Below are positions 17,852 to 26,745 of a stretch of 64,000 nucleotides of DNA, one piece after another. The notes beneath the pieces are model-generated. The model did not search any database, had not been told where the DNA came from, and saw only the letters and a list, made by a program, of their open reading frames with translations. Location of the stretch: assembly GCF_021228795.1 (NCBI RefSeq), contig NZ_CP089309.1, positions 2,170,001 through 2,234,000 of the forward strand, given 5' to 3'. Each line of letters begins with the position of its first letter. Positions within the stretch are counted from its first letter, which is position 1. The translations under genes were made by a program, and so were the position numbers. Source of the DNA: Thiocapsa bogorovii (GTDB lineage Bacteria; Pseudomonadota; Gammaproteobacteria; Chromatiales; Chromatiaceae).

Positions 17852-19989
17852 CAGGGAACGCCCTCAAAAACATCGAGCAGATCGAAGCCAGCCTCTGGGA
17901 TGCGGCCGACCAGCTCCGCTCCAACTCCAAGCTGACCTCCAGCGAATATGTGATGCCCGTGCTCGGCATCATCTTTCTGCGCCACGCCGCCAATCGGTAC
18001 TACGCCGCTAAAGCCGCCATCGAGGCCGATCAGGCGGCGGGCAAGATGCCCAAGCGCCCGCTGCTCCAGGCCGATTTCAAGAAGCGCCGGGCGATGCTGC
18101 TGCCGCGGGAGGCGCAGTTCGATGAGCTACTGAGGCTCCCGAAAGACGCCGACCTGGGAGCAGCACTGCTCGGCGCCATGAACGCCATCGAGGCCGCGTT
18201 CCCGCCGCTCGCCGATCAGCTTCCGAAGGACTACGAGGGTTTCGATCCCGATCTGCTCGAAAACCTGCTCCGAATCTTCGACAGCGAGGCCCTGCGTACC
18301 GCATCGGGCGATGTCTTCGGCCGTATCTACGAATACTTCCTGATGAAGTTCGCCATGCAGGGGGCGCAGGACAACGGCGAATTCTTCACGCCGCCCTCGC
18401 TGGTGCAGACCATCGTCAACGTCATCGAGCCCGATCACGGCGTCGTCTTCGACCCGGCCTGCGGGTCGGGTGGCATGTTCGTGCAGTCGAGCCACTTCGT
18501 CGAGGAGCGAGGACGAGACACCAGCCATGAGGTCACCTTCTACGGCCAAGAGAAGACCGGCACCACGATCCGGCTGGCCAACATGAACCTCGCCGTGCAT
18601 GGGCTCGAAGGCGACATCCGCGAGGCCAACACCTTCTACGAGGACCTGCACAGCCTCTTCGGCCGATGCGACTTCGTCATGGCCAATCCGCCCTTCAACG
18701 TCGACATGGTCGATGCATCCCGCGTCTCGGGCGATTGCCGTCTGCCGTTTGGACTCCCAGGCATCACGAAGAACAAGCAGACGAAAAAGGAGACCGTCTC
18801 CAACGGCAACTACCTGTGGATCTCCTACTTCTGGAGCTATTTGAGCGAGACGGGGCGGGCCGGTTTCGTCATGTCGTCTCAAGCCTCCAGTGGCGGCCAT
18901 GGCGAGGCGTTGGTGCGCCGCAAGCTGGTCGAGACCGGCGATGTGGACGTGATGATCGCCATCCGTTCCAACTTCTTCTACACCCGCACCGTCCCCTGTG
19001 AGCTGTGGCACCTGGACCGCGGCAAACCTGAGGAGCGGCGCGACCTGGTACTGATGATCGACGCGCGCAACGTCTATCGGAAGGTCACACGCAAGATCTA
19101 CGACTTCAGCCCCGAGCAGCTCGCCAACCTGACGGCCATCGTCTGGCTCTACCGAGGGCAGCGGCAGCGCTTCCTGGATTTGGTCGCGGGCTACTTCGAC
19201 CGAATACGCGACGAGATCGCCCTGATCGAGGATGCCGTGCTCGCATTCGAGGAACGGCTCGTCGAGATCGAGGACGGACTCAAGGCATTTGCCGATGGAG
19301 TCGGCGGCATCGCGGGCATCGACGAAGCGCAACGGAAACCGCTGGCCGATGCCCTGACCGAGTTGACCGAGACCGAGAGCGCCTACGAGACCGATCGCGC
19401 CACCCTGCTCAACACCCTGGCCACCTTCGCCGAGGTGACGAGCAAGACACCGCCCGACAGCAACGAGGAACAGCACGCCGCCCGACACGCCTTCGCCCCG
19501 CTCGCCGATCGCACCAAGGGACTGGTCAAGCAGATCGACCTGCTCTACAAGCTCGCCGCCCGCGCCGCGCAACTGGCCCAAGACCTCACCCGCGATGAGC
19601 CTGAAGGGGCGAATTCATTCGTCCGCGACGCCAAGGCCATGTCACGCCGCCTCAAACCGCTCGACGCCGACCGCAAGACCGCGGTCGAGCAGCTCAAACT
19701 CGCCGTCTATTTCCACCGTCAGATCCTCTGGCTCCAGGAGCGCTTCCCCGAGGCCGAATTTGTCGCCGTGCCGGGTCTGTGCAAGGCCGTCACCCGCGCA
19801 GAGATCGAGGCCGCCGACTGGAGCCTGACGCCTGGTCGCTATGTCGGCGTCGCGCCACCCGAGGAGGACGAGAACTTCGACTTCGAGCAGACGCTGCGGG
19901 ACATCCATATCGAGTTGGCGGACCTGAATCGCGAGGCGGCCGAACTGGCGGCAAGGATTCAGGAGAATTTTGAGGAGTTGGGGGTGTGA
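17848..19989 (+). CDS. hsdM: Type I restriction-modification system methyltransferase subunit
   Basis: 713 residues from ATG 17848; the frame is open from 17341 but that leader lies in the regulatory gap. HsdM transfers a methyl group from SAM to adenine within the HsdS-defined site. It has the N-terminal helical domain, the SAM motif DPACGSGGMF at about 202 and the catalytic NPPF at about 280. The C-terminal 200 residues are long and helical (coiled-coil-like), longer than in classical HsdM. It overlaps hsdS by 4 nt (GTGA). Confidence 0.95.
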   Translation: MTGNALKNIEQIEASLWDAADQLRSNSKLTSSEYVMPVLGIIFLRHAANRYYAAKAAIEADQAAGKMPKRPLLQADFKKRRAMLLPREAQFDELLRLPKDADLGAALLGAMNAIEAAFPPLADQLPKDYEGFDPDLLENLLRIFDSEALRTASGDVFGRIYEYFLMKFAMQGAQDNGEFFTPPSLVQTIVNVIEPDHGVVFDPACGSGGMFVQSSHFVEERGRDTSHEVTFYGQEKTGTTIRLANMNLAVHGLEGDIREANTFYEDLHSLFGRCDFVMANPPFNVDMVDASRVSGDCRLPFGLPGITKNKQTKKETVSNGNYLWISYFWSYLSETGRAGFVMSSQASSGGHGEALVRRKLVETGDVDVMIAIRSNFFYTRTVPCELWHLDRGKPEERRDLVLMIDARNVYRKVTRKIYDFSPEQLANLTAIVWLYRGQRQRFLDLVAGYFDRIRDEIALIEDAVLAFEERLVEIEDGLKAFADGVGGIAGIDEAQRKPLADALTELTETESAYETDRATLLNTLATFAEVTSKTPPDSNEEQHAARHAFAPLADRTKGLVKQIDLLYKLAARAAQLAQDLTRDEPEGANSFVRDAKAMSRRLKPLDADRKTAVEQLKLAVYFHRQILWLQERFPEAEFVAVPGLCKAVTRAEIEAADWSLTPGRYVGVAPPEEDENFDFEQTLRDIHIELADLNREAAELAARIQENFEELGV

Positions 19990-21152
19990 GTTGGGCTAAA
20001 CGGAACTTCGAGGAATTGGTTGAGTTCCACGATCACGAACGCATTCCCCTTTCGACGCTTGTACGCGAAACCCGTCAGGGCGAATATCCATACTATGGAG
20101 CACAAGGAATCATTGACTCAATCGACGATTTCATATTCGACGGTGAGTATGTACTGATAGCTGAGGATGGAGCGAATCTCGTAACGAGAAAAGAGCCTAC
20201 TGCACGAGTAGTGCACGGTCAATTCTGGGTTAACAACCATGCACACGTTGTAAGAGCAAGAAAGGGGATAGCTACAAACAGATTTCTCAACCTCTTACTG
20301 AATCACTCTGATCTTCGCGGTTACGTCACTGGTGCTGCTCAGCCGAAACTGTCACAAGGCAATCTGCGGAAAGTGACGTTTCTTTGCCCGAGTTATCAAG
20401 AACAGCTTCGAATCGAAGCTGTTGTGTCGGAGTACGACGACCTGATCGAAAACAACCGCCGCCGGATGGCGCTGTTGGAGGAGGCAGCGCGGCAACTCTA
20501 CCGGGAATGGTTCGTCCGCCTGCGCTTCCCCGGCCACGAGCACACTCGCATCATCGACGGTTTGCCGGAGGGCTGGGAAAGAAGATCGTTGAACGACCTC
20601 GCCGAGTTTCAACTTGGGAAGATGCTCGATGCACGAAAGAACAGAGGTGAACTTCGACCTTATCTTGCCAACATCAATGTGCGATGGGGTCAGATCGATC
20701 TCAGTTATCTTCGGGAGATGCCTTTTGAAGAGCACGAAATCGACAAGTACGGCTTGAGGTATGGCGACATCGTCATGTGCGAGGGTGGCGAGCCAGGCCG
20801 TTGCGCCATCTGGAAGGGTCAAGCTCCCGGGATGATGTTTCAGAAGGCGATCCATCGTATTCGTGCCGCCGAGAGCTTTGACCACCACTTTCTCTACTAC
20901 AGCCTCTATTACAAGGGCATATCCGGGCAATTGGCGGGGCTTTTCACAGGCGCAACAATCAAGCATCTGCCTCGCGAGAAGCTCGCAAAAGTAGACGTGA
21001 AAGTGCCGCCTAGACGTCTGATCGGACTATTCTCCGAACATGTCGGCCCTATCGAGCAGCAGATTGGCATACTGCAAGCCGCAGCGAGACGAGCGACCGA
21101 GGCCCGCGACCTCCTCCTCCCCCGCCTCATGAGCGGCGAGATTGCGGTATGA
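19986..21152 (+). CDS. hsdS: Type I restriction system specificity subunit
   Basis: 388 residues from GTG 19986. Two target-recognition domains are each followed by a conserved helical spacer: the first ends at QEQLRIEAVVSEYDDLIENNRRRMALLEEAARQ (residues roughly 140-172), the second at EHVGPIEQQIGILQAAARRATEARDLLLPRLMSGEI. The first domain (about 20020-20400) is clearly less GC-rich than the flanking genes, as expected for exchanged recognition domains. Start and stop overlap the neighbouring genes by 4 nt each. Confidence 0.93.
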   Translation: MSWAKRNFEELVEFHDHERIPLSTLVRETRQGEYPYYGAQGIIDSIDDFIFDGEYVLIAEDGANLVTRKEPTARVVHGQFWVNNHAHVVRARKGIATNRFLNLLLNHSDLRGYVTGAAQPKLSQGNLRKVTFLCPSYQEQLRIEAVVSEYDDLIENNRRRMALLEEAARQLYREWFVRLRFPGHEHTRIIDGLPEGWERRSLNDLAEFQLGKMLDARKNRGELRPYLANINVRWGQIDLSYLREMPFEEHEIDKYGLRYGDIVMCEGGEPGRCAIWKGQAPGMMFQKAIHRIRAAESFDHHFLYYSLYYKGISGQLAGLFTGATIKHLPREKLAKVDVKVPPRRLIGLFSEHVGPIEQQIGILQAAARRATEARDLLLPRLMSGEIAV

Positions 21153-21673
21153 CGGTCCAGAGGAAGATCGTCATCATCGCCGGCCCCAACGGCGCCGGGA
21201 AGACAACCTTCGCCCGCGAACTTCTGCCCAATGAGGCCAACTGCCCCATCTTCGTGAATGCCGACCTCATCGCCGCGGGACTGTCCCCGTTCCGACCGGA
21301 AGCGGCAGCGTTCCGCGCCGGACGGCTGATGTTGGAGGAGATACGCCGCCACGTCGCGAACGGGCGCAGCTTCGCCTTCGAGACCACGCTCTCCGGCCTG
21401 ACCTATGCCGCCATGATCGACCGTTGGCGGGCCGACGGTTATGTCGTGAAGCTGGTCTTTCTATCATTGCCCTCGGCGGAAGAGGCCATCGCTCGAGTGG
21501 CCGTGCGCGTGCGTCAAGGCGGTCACGATGTCCCGACCGACACCGTCCGACGGCGCTTCGCATCCGGGCTCGACAACTTTCAGAATGTCTACCGCCATCG
21601 CGTCGATTACTGGCAATGGTTCGATAACGGCGGCGAATCGCCAGTCCTGTTAGCCGAGGGGAAGAAGCCATGA
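21149..21673 (+). CDS. Zeta-toxin-like P-loop kinase
   Basis: 174 residues with Walker A GPNGAGKTT at about 11-19, then FVNADLIAAGLSPF, FRAGRLMLEEI and FAFETTLSG, the signature blocks of the zeta-toxin/AAA_33 family. Classical zeta toxins phosphorylate UDP-N-acetylglucosamine; short chromosomal members like this have unproven substrates. The start overlaps the hsdS stop (ATGA) and the stop overlaps the next small gene, so it is embedded in the restriction operon and should be made with HsdMS. Confidence 0.85.
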   Translation: MTVQRKIVIIAGPNGAGKTTFARELLPNEANCPIFVNADLIAAGLSPFRPEAAAFRAGRLMLEEIRRHVANGRSFAFETTLSGLTYAAMIDRWRADGYVVKLVFLSLPSAEEAIARVAVRVRQGGHDVPTDTVRRRFASGLDNFQNVYRHRVDYWQWFDNGGESPVLLAEGKKP

Positions 21674-21882
21674 GCAACCCTGAACATACCACCCCGGTAT
21701 CCAATCTCCAGGATGACGACATGCAGGCCGTCCCGCACGCGCTCGTCCGGGCCGCCCAACGGGCACGAGAGATCGCGGCCAGGACGGGCACGCCCTTGAT
21801 CGTGAGCCGGGCCGGGCAGGTCGTCGAATGCCCTATGACCGACCGGAATCTGGAGCAGGCCGGCACCGATGGATCAGGTTGA
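21670..21882 (+). CDS. Small protein, possible antidote to the zeta-like kinase
   Basis: 70 residues beginning MSNPEHTTPVSNLQDDDM, with a helix ALVRAAQRAREIAARTG and a short strand pair TPLIVSRAGQVVECP. The start overlaps the preceding kinase stop by 4 nt. Small proteins of this kind commonly sit beside short zeta-like genes, which suggests an antitoxin role, but this is inferred from position only. The gap that follows (21883-22152) shows nothing I can identify. Confidence 0.6.
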   Translation: MSNPEHTTPVSNLQDDDMQAVPHALVRAAQRAREIAARTGTPLIVSRAGQVVECPMTDRNLEQAGTDGSG

Positions 21883-22152
21883 GACGCCGAGTGCTCGGTA
21901 AGAGAAGCGATACCTTTGGCTCAGCGAAGCCGCAAAAACAGGCAAAGAGCCGCCCAGGTGAGCCATTCGCGGCACGCGATCATCGCAAGCAACTGTTTTA
22001 GAAATAGTTTCGCCAAACCCACCTGATATCGAATGAGCCAAAGTCGAGCCAAACGGGTGAGCCAAACACCGGAACATGCCACTATGCTCGACAAGATCCT
22101 GCCCTCCGAGAGACACGGTGTCTGAACGGACCGTCCCGTAGAGGAATCAGCC

Positions 22153-22362
22153 ATGACATCCAACCCGCGCCAATTGCCGGTTAGCGAGCGCACACGCCTG
22201 GTCGAAGACCTGTGGGACAGCATCGCGGCTGAGCAGTCGGCGCTCCCCTTGACCGATGCGCAGAAGCGGGTGCTGGACCAGCGGCTGGATGCCTATGAAT
22301 GCGACGGAGACTCGGGCCGGCCGGCACGGGAGGCGATCGCGGAGATCAGGACCAGGAGTTGA
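22153..22362 (+). CDS. Addiction-module antitoxin component (orphan)
   Basis: 69 residues: an LPVSERTRLVEDLWDSIA block followed by LTDAQKRVLDQRLDAYE, the pattern of the small putative addiction-module component family (TIGR02574 type), normally followed by a RelE/ParE toxin. Here hsdR follows after 21 bp and no toxin gene is present, so it is an orphan or has a partner elsewhere. A gaggaa site lies 8 bp before ATG 22153. Confidence 0.7.
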   Translation: MTSNPRQLPVSERTRLVEDLWDSIAAEQSALPLTDAQKRVLDQRLDAYECDGDSGRPAREAIAEIRTRS

Positions 22363-22383
22363 TTTCAGGCGGAGGGATAAGCC

Positions 22384-25300
22384 ATGGCCATCACGGATAT
22401 CAACAGCGAAGACCGCTTGGTCCAGGAGACCTTCGCGGATCATCTGCATCGGGTCCTGGGGTGGGACAGCCTCTACGCCTGGAACCAGGAGACCTTCGGA
22501 CCCGACGGCACACTCGGGCGCACGGACACCAAGGAGGTCGTGCTGACCCGCGATCTGCACGCCGCCATCGCCAAGCTCAACCCGGAGCTGCCCGCAAAGG
22601 CCGTGGAGGACGCCATCGCCCAGCTGACCCGCCAGGACTTCACCCGCTCGACGCTTCAACACAATCAGGGGTTCTACCGCTACATCCGCGATGGGGTGCC
22701 GGTCAGCTATCGGGATGCCAAGGGGCAGATGCGCCAGGGCTTTGCCCGGGTCATCGACTTCCGCCGGCCCGAGAACAACCGCTTCCTCTGCGTGCGCGAG
22801 CTGAAGATCACCGGGCTGCGCACGCCCAACTACAATCGCCGCGCCGATCTGGTCTGCTTCGTCAACGGCTTGCCGCTGGTCTTCATCGAGCTGAAGGCGG
22901 TCTACAAAAACATCCGCGCCGGCTTCGACGGGAATCTGCGCGACTATCTGGACGAGCATGTCATCGCCCATGCCTTCCATCACAACGCCTTCCTGATCGT
23001 CAGCAACGGCCACCGGGCGCGCTATGGCTCCATCACCAGCCAGTGGGAGCATTTTGCGGAGTGGAAGCGCCAGGACGAGCGCGACGCGGGCAGCCTGGAG
23101 GCCGAGGTGCTGCTGAACGGCCTGCTCGCCAAGGAGCGACTACTCGATCTCGTCGAGAACTTCATCCTCTTCGATGCCAGCAAGCCGGGCGCGGTTCGCA
23201 AGATCGTCGCGCGCAACCATCAGATCCTGGGCGTCAATCTCGCCGTGGATTCGGTCGTTCGACAAGAGGTGTTGAAAGGCGAGTTTCCGCGCGGCAAGCG
23301 TCTGCGCAGCCGGGTCATCGAGCTGCCGCTCGAATCCCAGCGGTTTTTGAAGGCGGCCGAGGAGCCCAGTCCCTACATCCCCAAAGGACCGATCGAGCTG
23401 ATCGAGCGTGCCCACCCGGACCTCGGCAGGCTCGGCGTCTTCTGGCATACGCAGGGCAGCGGCAAGTCCTACTCCATGGCCTTCTTCACCGAGAAGGTGC
23501 GCCGGATCGTGCCGGGCAACTTCACTTTCGTCCTCATGACCGATCGCAACGATCTGGACAGTCAGATCTACAAGACCTTCGTCGGCTGCGGGGTCGCGGA
23601 CGACCGGACACCGCGCGCCGGGTCCGGGAAGGAGCTGGAGCAGCTGCTCAGGGAGAACCATCGCTACGTCTTCAGCCTGATCCACAAGTTCAACCAGGCC
23701 GTGAAGTTCGACGAACCCTACAGCAAACGCGACGACATCATCGTGATCTCGGACGAAGCGCATCGCACTCAAGCGGGCTGGCTCGCACGCAACATGCGCC
23801 TGGCCTTACCGAATGCTGCCTTTATCGGCTTCACCGGAACACCGCTGTTCAAGCACGACGAGCTGACCAAGCGCATCTTCGGCGGCTATATCTCGTGCTA
23901 CGACTTCAAGCGCTCCGAGGAAGACGGGGCCACGGTCAAGCTGGTGTACGAGAATCGCGGCGAGAAGCTAGGCATCGCCCGGCTCGATCTGAACGACCGC
24001 ATCGCCGACAAGATCGATGAGGCCGATTTGGACCCCGATCAGGAGGCGTTGCTGGAGAAACTGCTCGGCAAAGACTACGAGATCATCACGGCCGACGATC
24101 GGCTGGACAAGATCGCCGAGGACTTCGTCGAGCATTGCGCGACCCGCTGGGAATCCGGCAAGTCGATGCTGGTGTGTATCGACAAGATCACCTGTGCCCG
24201 TGTCTTTCAGCGCATTCTGCCGCGCTGGACGGCCAAGGCCGAATCCGTGCACGGCAAGGCCGAGGCCAAGCACGTCGAAATCGCCTCCGAGACGGATCCG
24301 TATGTCCGCGAGCGCCTGAGGGCGGAGTTGGATCGGCTGCGCAGCCAGGCCCGATGGCTGGACAAGACCCTTATCCAGATCGTCATCAGCGAGGCGCAGA
24401 ACGAGGTCACCGACTTCAAGAGGTGGGGCTTCGACATCATCCCGCATCGGGCACTGCTGAAGCAGGGATTCGAGACGACGGACGGCAAGCGGGTGGATGT
24501 GGAGACCGCTTTCAAGGACCCGGAGCATCCCTTCCGTGTCGCCATCGTCTGCGCAATGTGGCTGACCGGATTCGATGTGGAGAGCCTGTCCACGCTCTAC
24601 ATCGACAAGCCCATGAAGGCGCACACCCTGATGCAGGCCATTGCACGCGCCAACCGCTGCTATCCGGGCAAGGACTTCGGTCTGATCGTCGACTACAACG
24701 GCATGCTCAAGAGCCTGCGCGAGGCGCTCGCCCAGTATGCACTCGGTGATGACAGCGGAGGTGAAGAGGAGATCATCGCACCCATCGAGGAACGGGTGCA
24801 GGCGCTGCTCGAAGCCATCGAGGCGACCGAGGCCCATGTTCGTGCCCTGGGGGCGGAGATGACGGCCCTGCTCGGCACACACGGATTCGCTCGCATCAAG
24901 GGTATTGCGGATGCCGTGGACGCCGTCTACACGAGCGATGAATCCAAGCGGCGTTTCGAGATCCTGGCCCGTCAGGTCTTCGTCCGCTTCCGGGCACTTC
25001 TGATGGAGCCGATGGCCTTCACCTATGCCGAGCGACACGACAACATCGAAGCCATCTACAAGAAGCTCACCGAGCGGCGCGACACCGCGGACGTCACCGA
25101 GCTTCTGAAGGAGCTGCACCGCATTGTGAATCAGGCCATCCGCGCCGACGCACCGGGGGACGACCAAACCGTGGGGCTGACCTACGATCTCAGCCGGATC
25201 GACCTGGAGAAGCTCCGCGAAGAGTTCGCGAAGAAGGTCAACCATAAGGCGACGGCACTCCAGGACATCCGCGAAATCGTCGAGCAAAAGCTCGCCGAGA

Positions 25301-25776
25301 TGCTTAGGCACAATCCGAAACGGATGGATTATTACAAGCGTTACCAGCAGATCATCGCCGACTACAACCGCGAAAAGGACCGGGTCACGATCGAGGACAC
25401 CTTCACCGAGCTGACGGACCTGATTGAGGGTCTTGATGCCGAGCAGAGACGCGCTGCCGAGGAGGGTCTCAGCGAAGATGAGCTCGCGCTCTTCGACCTG
25501 CTGCAAAAGGAGACGCTCGGCAAGGCGGAACGCGAACAGGTCAAGCAGGCGAGTCAGTCCCTGTTGGCGTCACTGCGCGAGCTGCTGTCGCCCATGGAGC
25601 GATGGACAGAAAAGGAGCAGACCCAAGCCGAAGTCGAAATCTTCATCCTCGATCGGCTCTACACTGAGCTGCCGTCGCCACCCTTCACGGACGACGATAA
25701 GCAAGAAATGGCCGCGGTCGTCTATCGCCACGTCTGGCAGCAGTCGGTGAGCGGCGCACTCGGAATGGCGGCTTGA
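22384..25776 (+). CDS. hsdR: Type I restriction endonuclease subunit R
   Basis: 1130 residues. It has an N-terminal PD-ExK nuclease domain (DLVCFVNGLPLVFIELKAV around 155-175), then SF2 translocase motifs: Walker A TQGSGKS at about 355, DEAHRT at about 457, and GFTGTPL. The C-terminal helical region binds the methyltransferase. HsdR cuts unmethylated DNA after ATP-driven translocation. The protein is full length and intact. It is separated from hsdS by the zeta-like and orphan antitoxin genes, and it ends the island. Confidence 0.95.
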   Translation: MAITDINSEDRLVQETFADHLHRVLGWDSLYAWNQETFGPDGTLGRTDTKEVVLTRDLHAAIAKLNPELPAKAVEDAIAQLTRQDFTRSTLQHNQGFYRYIRDGVPVSYRDAKGQMRQGFARVIDFRRPENNRFLCVRELKITGLRTPNYNRRADLVCFVNGLPLVFIELKAVYKNIRAGFDGNLRDYLDEHVIAHAFHHNAFLIVSNGHRARYGSITSQWEHFAEWKRQDERDAGSLEAEVLLNGLLAKERLLDLVENFILFDASKPGAVRKIVARNHQILGVNLAVDSVVRQEVLKGEFPRGKRLRSRVIELPLESQRFLKAAEEPSPYIPKGPIELIERAHPDLGRLGVFWHTQGSGKSYSMAFFTEKVRRIVPGNFTFVLMTDRNDLDSQIYKTFVGCGVADDRTPRAGSGKELEQLLRENHRYVFSLIHKFNQAVKFDEPYSKRDDIIVISDEAHRTQAGWLARNMRLALPNAAFIGFTGTPLFKHDELTKRIFGGYISCYDFKRSEEDGATVKLVYENRGEKLGIARLDLNDRIADKIDEADLDPDQEALLEKLLGKDYEIITADDRLDKIAEDFVEHCATRWESGKSMLVCIDKITCARVFQRILPRWTAKAESVHGKAEAKHVEIASETDPYVRERLRAELDRLRSQARWLDKTLIQIVISEAQNEVTDFKRWGFDIIPHRALLKQGFETTDGKRVDVETAFKDPEHPFRVAIVCAMWLTGFDVESLSTLYIDKPMKAHTLMQAIARANRCYPGKDFGLIVDYNGMLKSLREALAQYALGDDSGGEEEIIAPIEERVQALLEAIEATEAHVRALGAEMTALLGTHGFARIKGIADAVDAVYTSDESKRRFEILARQVFVRFRALLMEPMAFTYAERHDNIEAIYKKLTERRDTADVTELLKELHRIVNQAIRADAPGDDQTVGLTYDLSRIDLEKLREEFAKKVNHKATALQDIREIVEQKLAEMLRHNPKRMDYYKRYQQIIADYNREKDRVTIEDTFTELTDLIEGLDAEQRRAAEEGLSEDELALFDLLQKETLGKAEREQVKQASQSLLASLRELLSPMERWTEKEQTQAEVEIFILDRLYTELPSPPFTDDDKQEMAAVVYRHVWQQSVSGALGMAA

Positions 25777-26605
25777 CGCTCATGGAGCAGGCGAACGTCG
25801 TGTCGATCTGTTAAAGGCAGTGAGGTTGAAGCACGTCTTCGATTTCGAGGGAGCAGATCGCGCGAGCCAGCGCCCAATTCCCATCCGATTACGAAACTCC
25901 GCATGGCCCTCAACCAACATCAACTGAATAAATATCAGAGTTTTATGCAGAGATCGAGGCAATGACCGGGCAACGTCGAAAGCTGCGGCAGCGGGGTCCC
26001 CCAGGCAAAACGGAAGCGCCGAGGACGCGGGAGAGTCTAGGCAACAAGAGATGCAGCTCTAGATCAACTGAACCTGACCCTTTCTTCGAAAGATCCGCTA
26101 CTTATAACGCCAGCAACACAAGCGGGAGTTCGACCCGGACGCCGTTCTGAATTGTTTCGGCCCAGGGAACCGCCAGCAATGTCGCAGATCGGCGGCGAAG
26201 GATTCCAGTAACTTACTGTTTTATAAGCATTCCGGCTTTAGGTTAGCGCCATTCGAGCCAGGCCCCTCTTATCGGTGCCTTGACCGCTTGCCGACACAGC
26301 TGTACATCGCAATACGACCGAGGACGAGGCCAGACGATAACCACTTCGAATCGAGATCGAACCTCGCGCGGCCGAAATGGATGGTCGGGTTCAATCTCGC
26401 CTTCACCATGGCGATCCATTGGAGCGTGCTTTCGTAAAGATCGGCCCGTCACGGTGACAGAAACACCCGCCGTTATGGCGGATTTTCTGTGCCGACGTGG
26501 ATCGTTGCTGACGCCTTAATGAGGGCCAGACGGGGATTTCGTGGGGACAGTGAGCGCGAAAAGCAGAAGGGGTCGCAGGCGGAAACCTGTAACCCCTCGA
26601 TTTAT
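25777..26605. other. Non-coding gap between hsdR and tRNA-Asn
   Basis: About 830 bp with lower GC than its surroundings and only short open frames (the longest about 80 codons). I see no gene I can support. The composition suggests decayed mobile DNA at the edge of the restriction island. A short imperfect hairpin (aggggt ... acccct, about 26563-26595) lies just beyond the tRNA 3' end and may help terminate it. Confidence 0.6.
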
Positions 26606-26681
26606 TGGCTCCCTGGGACGGGCTCGAACCGCCGACCTAGTGATTAACAGTCACCCGCTCTACCGACTGAGCTACCAGGGA
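26606..26681 (-). tRNA. tRNA-Asn (GTT)
   Basis: The minus strand reads TCCCTGG...CCAGGGA-G-CCA with a 7-bp acceptor stem, a D-arm (GCTC...GAGC), anticodon loop CTGTTAA giving GTT (Asn), and a T-arm with GGTTCGAGCC. The CCA end is encoded. Its 3' end faces the restriction island, the side where integrating elements usually lie. Confidence 0.97.
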
Positions 26682-26745
26682 TCTATGGTAGCCCGCAATG
26701 TTAGCCGGGCACCCGGGTGGAGTCAAGATCGCGAAGATGCTGCAT

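Noticed and set aside
22299-25506. Very long open frames overlapping hsdR in other frames
   Set aside because: High GC content leaves alternative frames open. The composition is rich in Arg, Pro and Ala without recognisable domains, while the hsdR frame carries all expected motifs.
26606-26681. att core shared with another site
   Set aside because: No second copy of the tRNA 3' end could be found at the far side of the restriction island.
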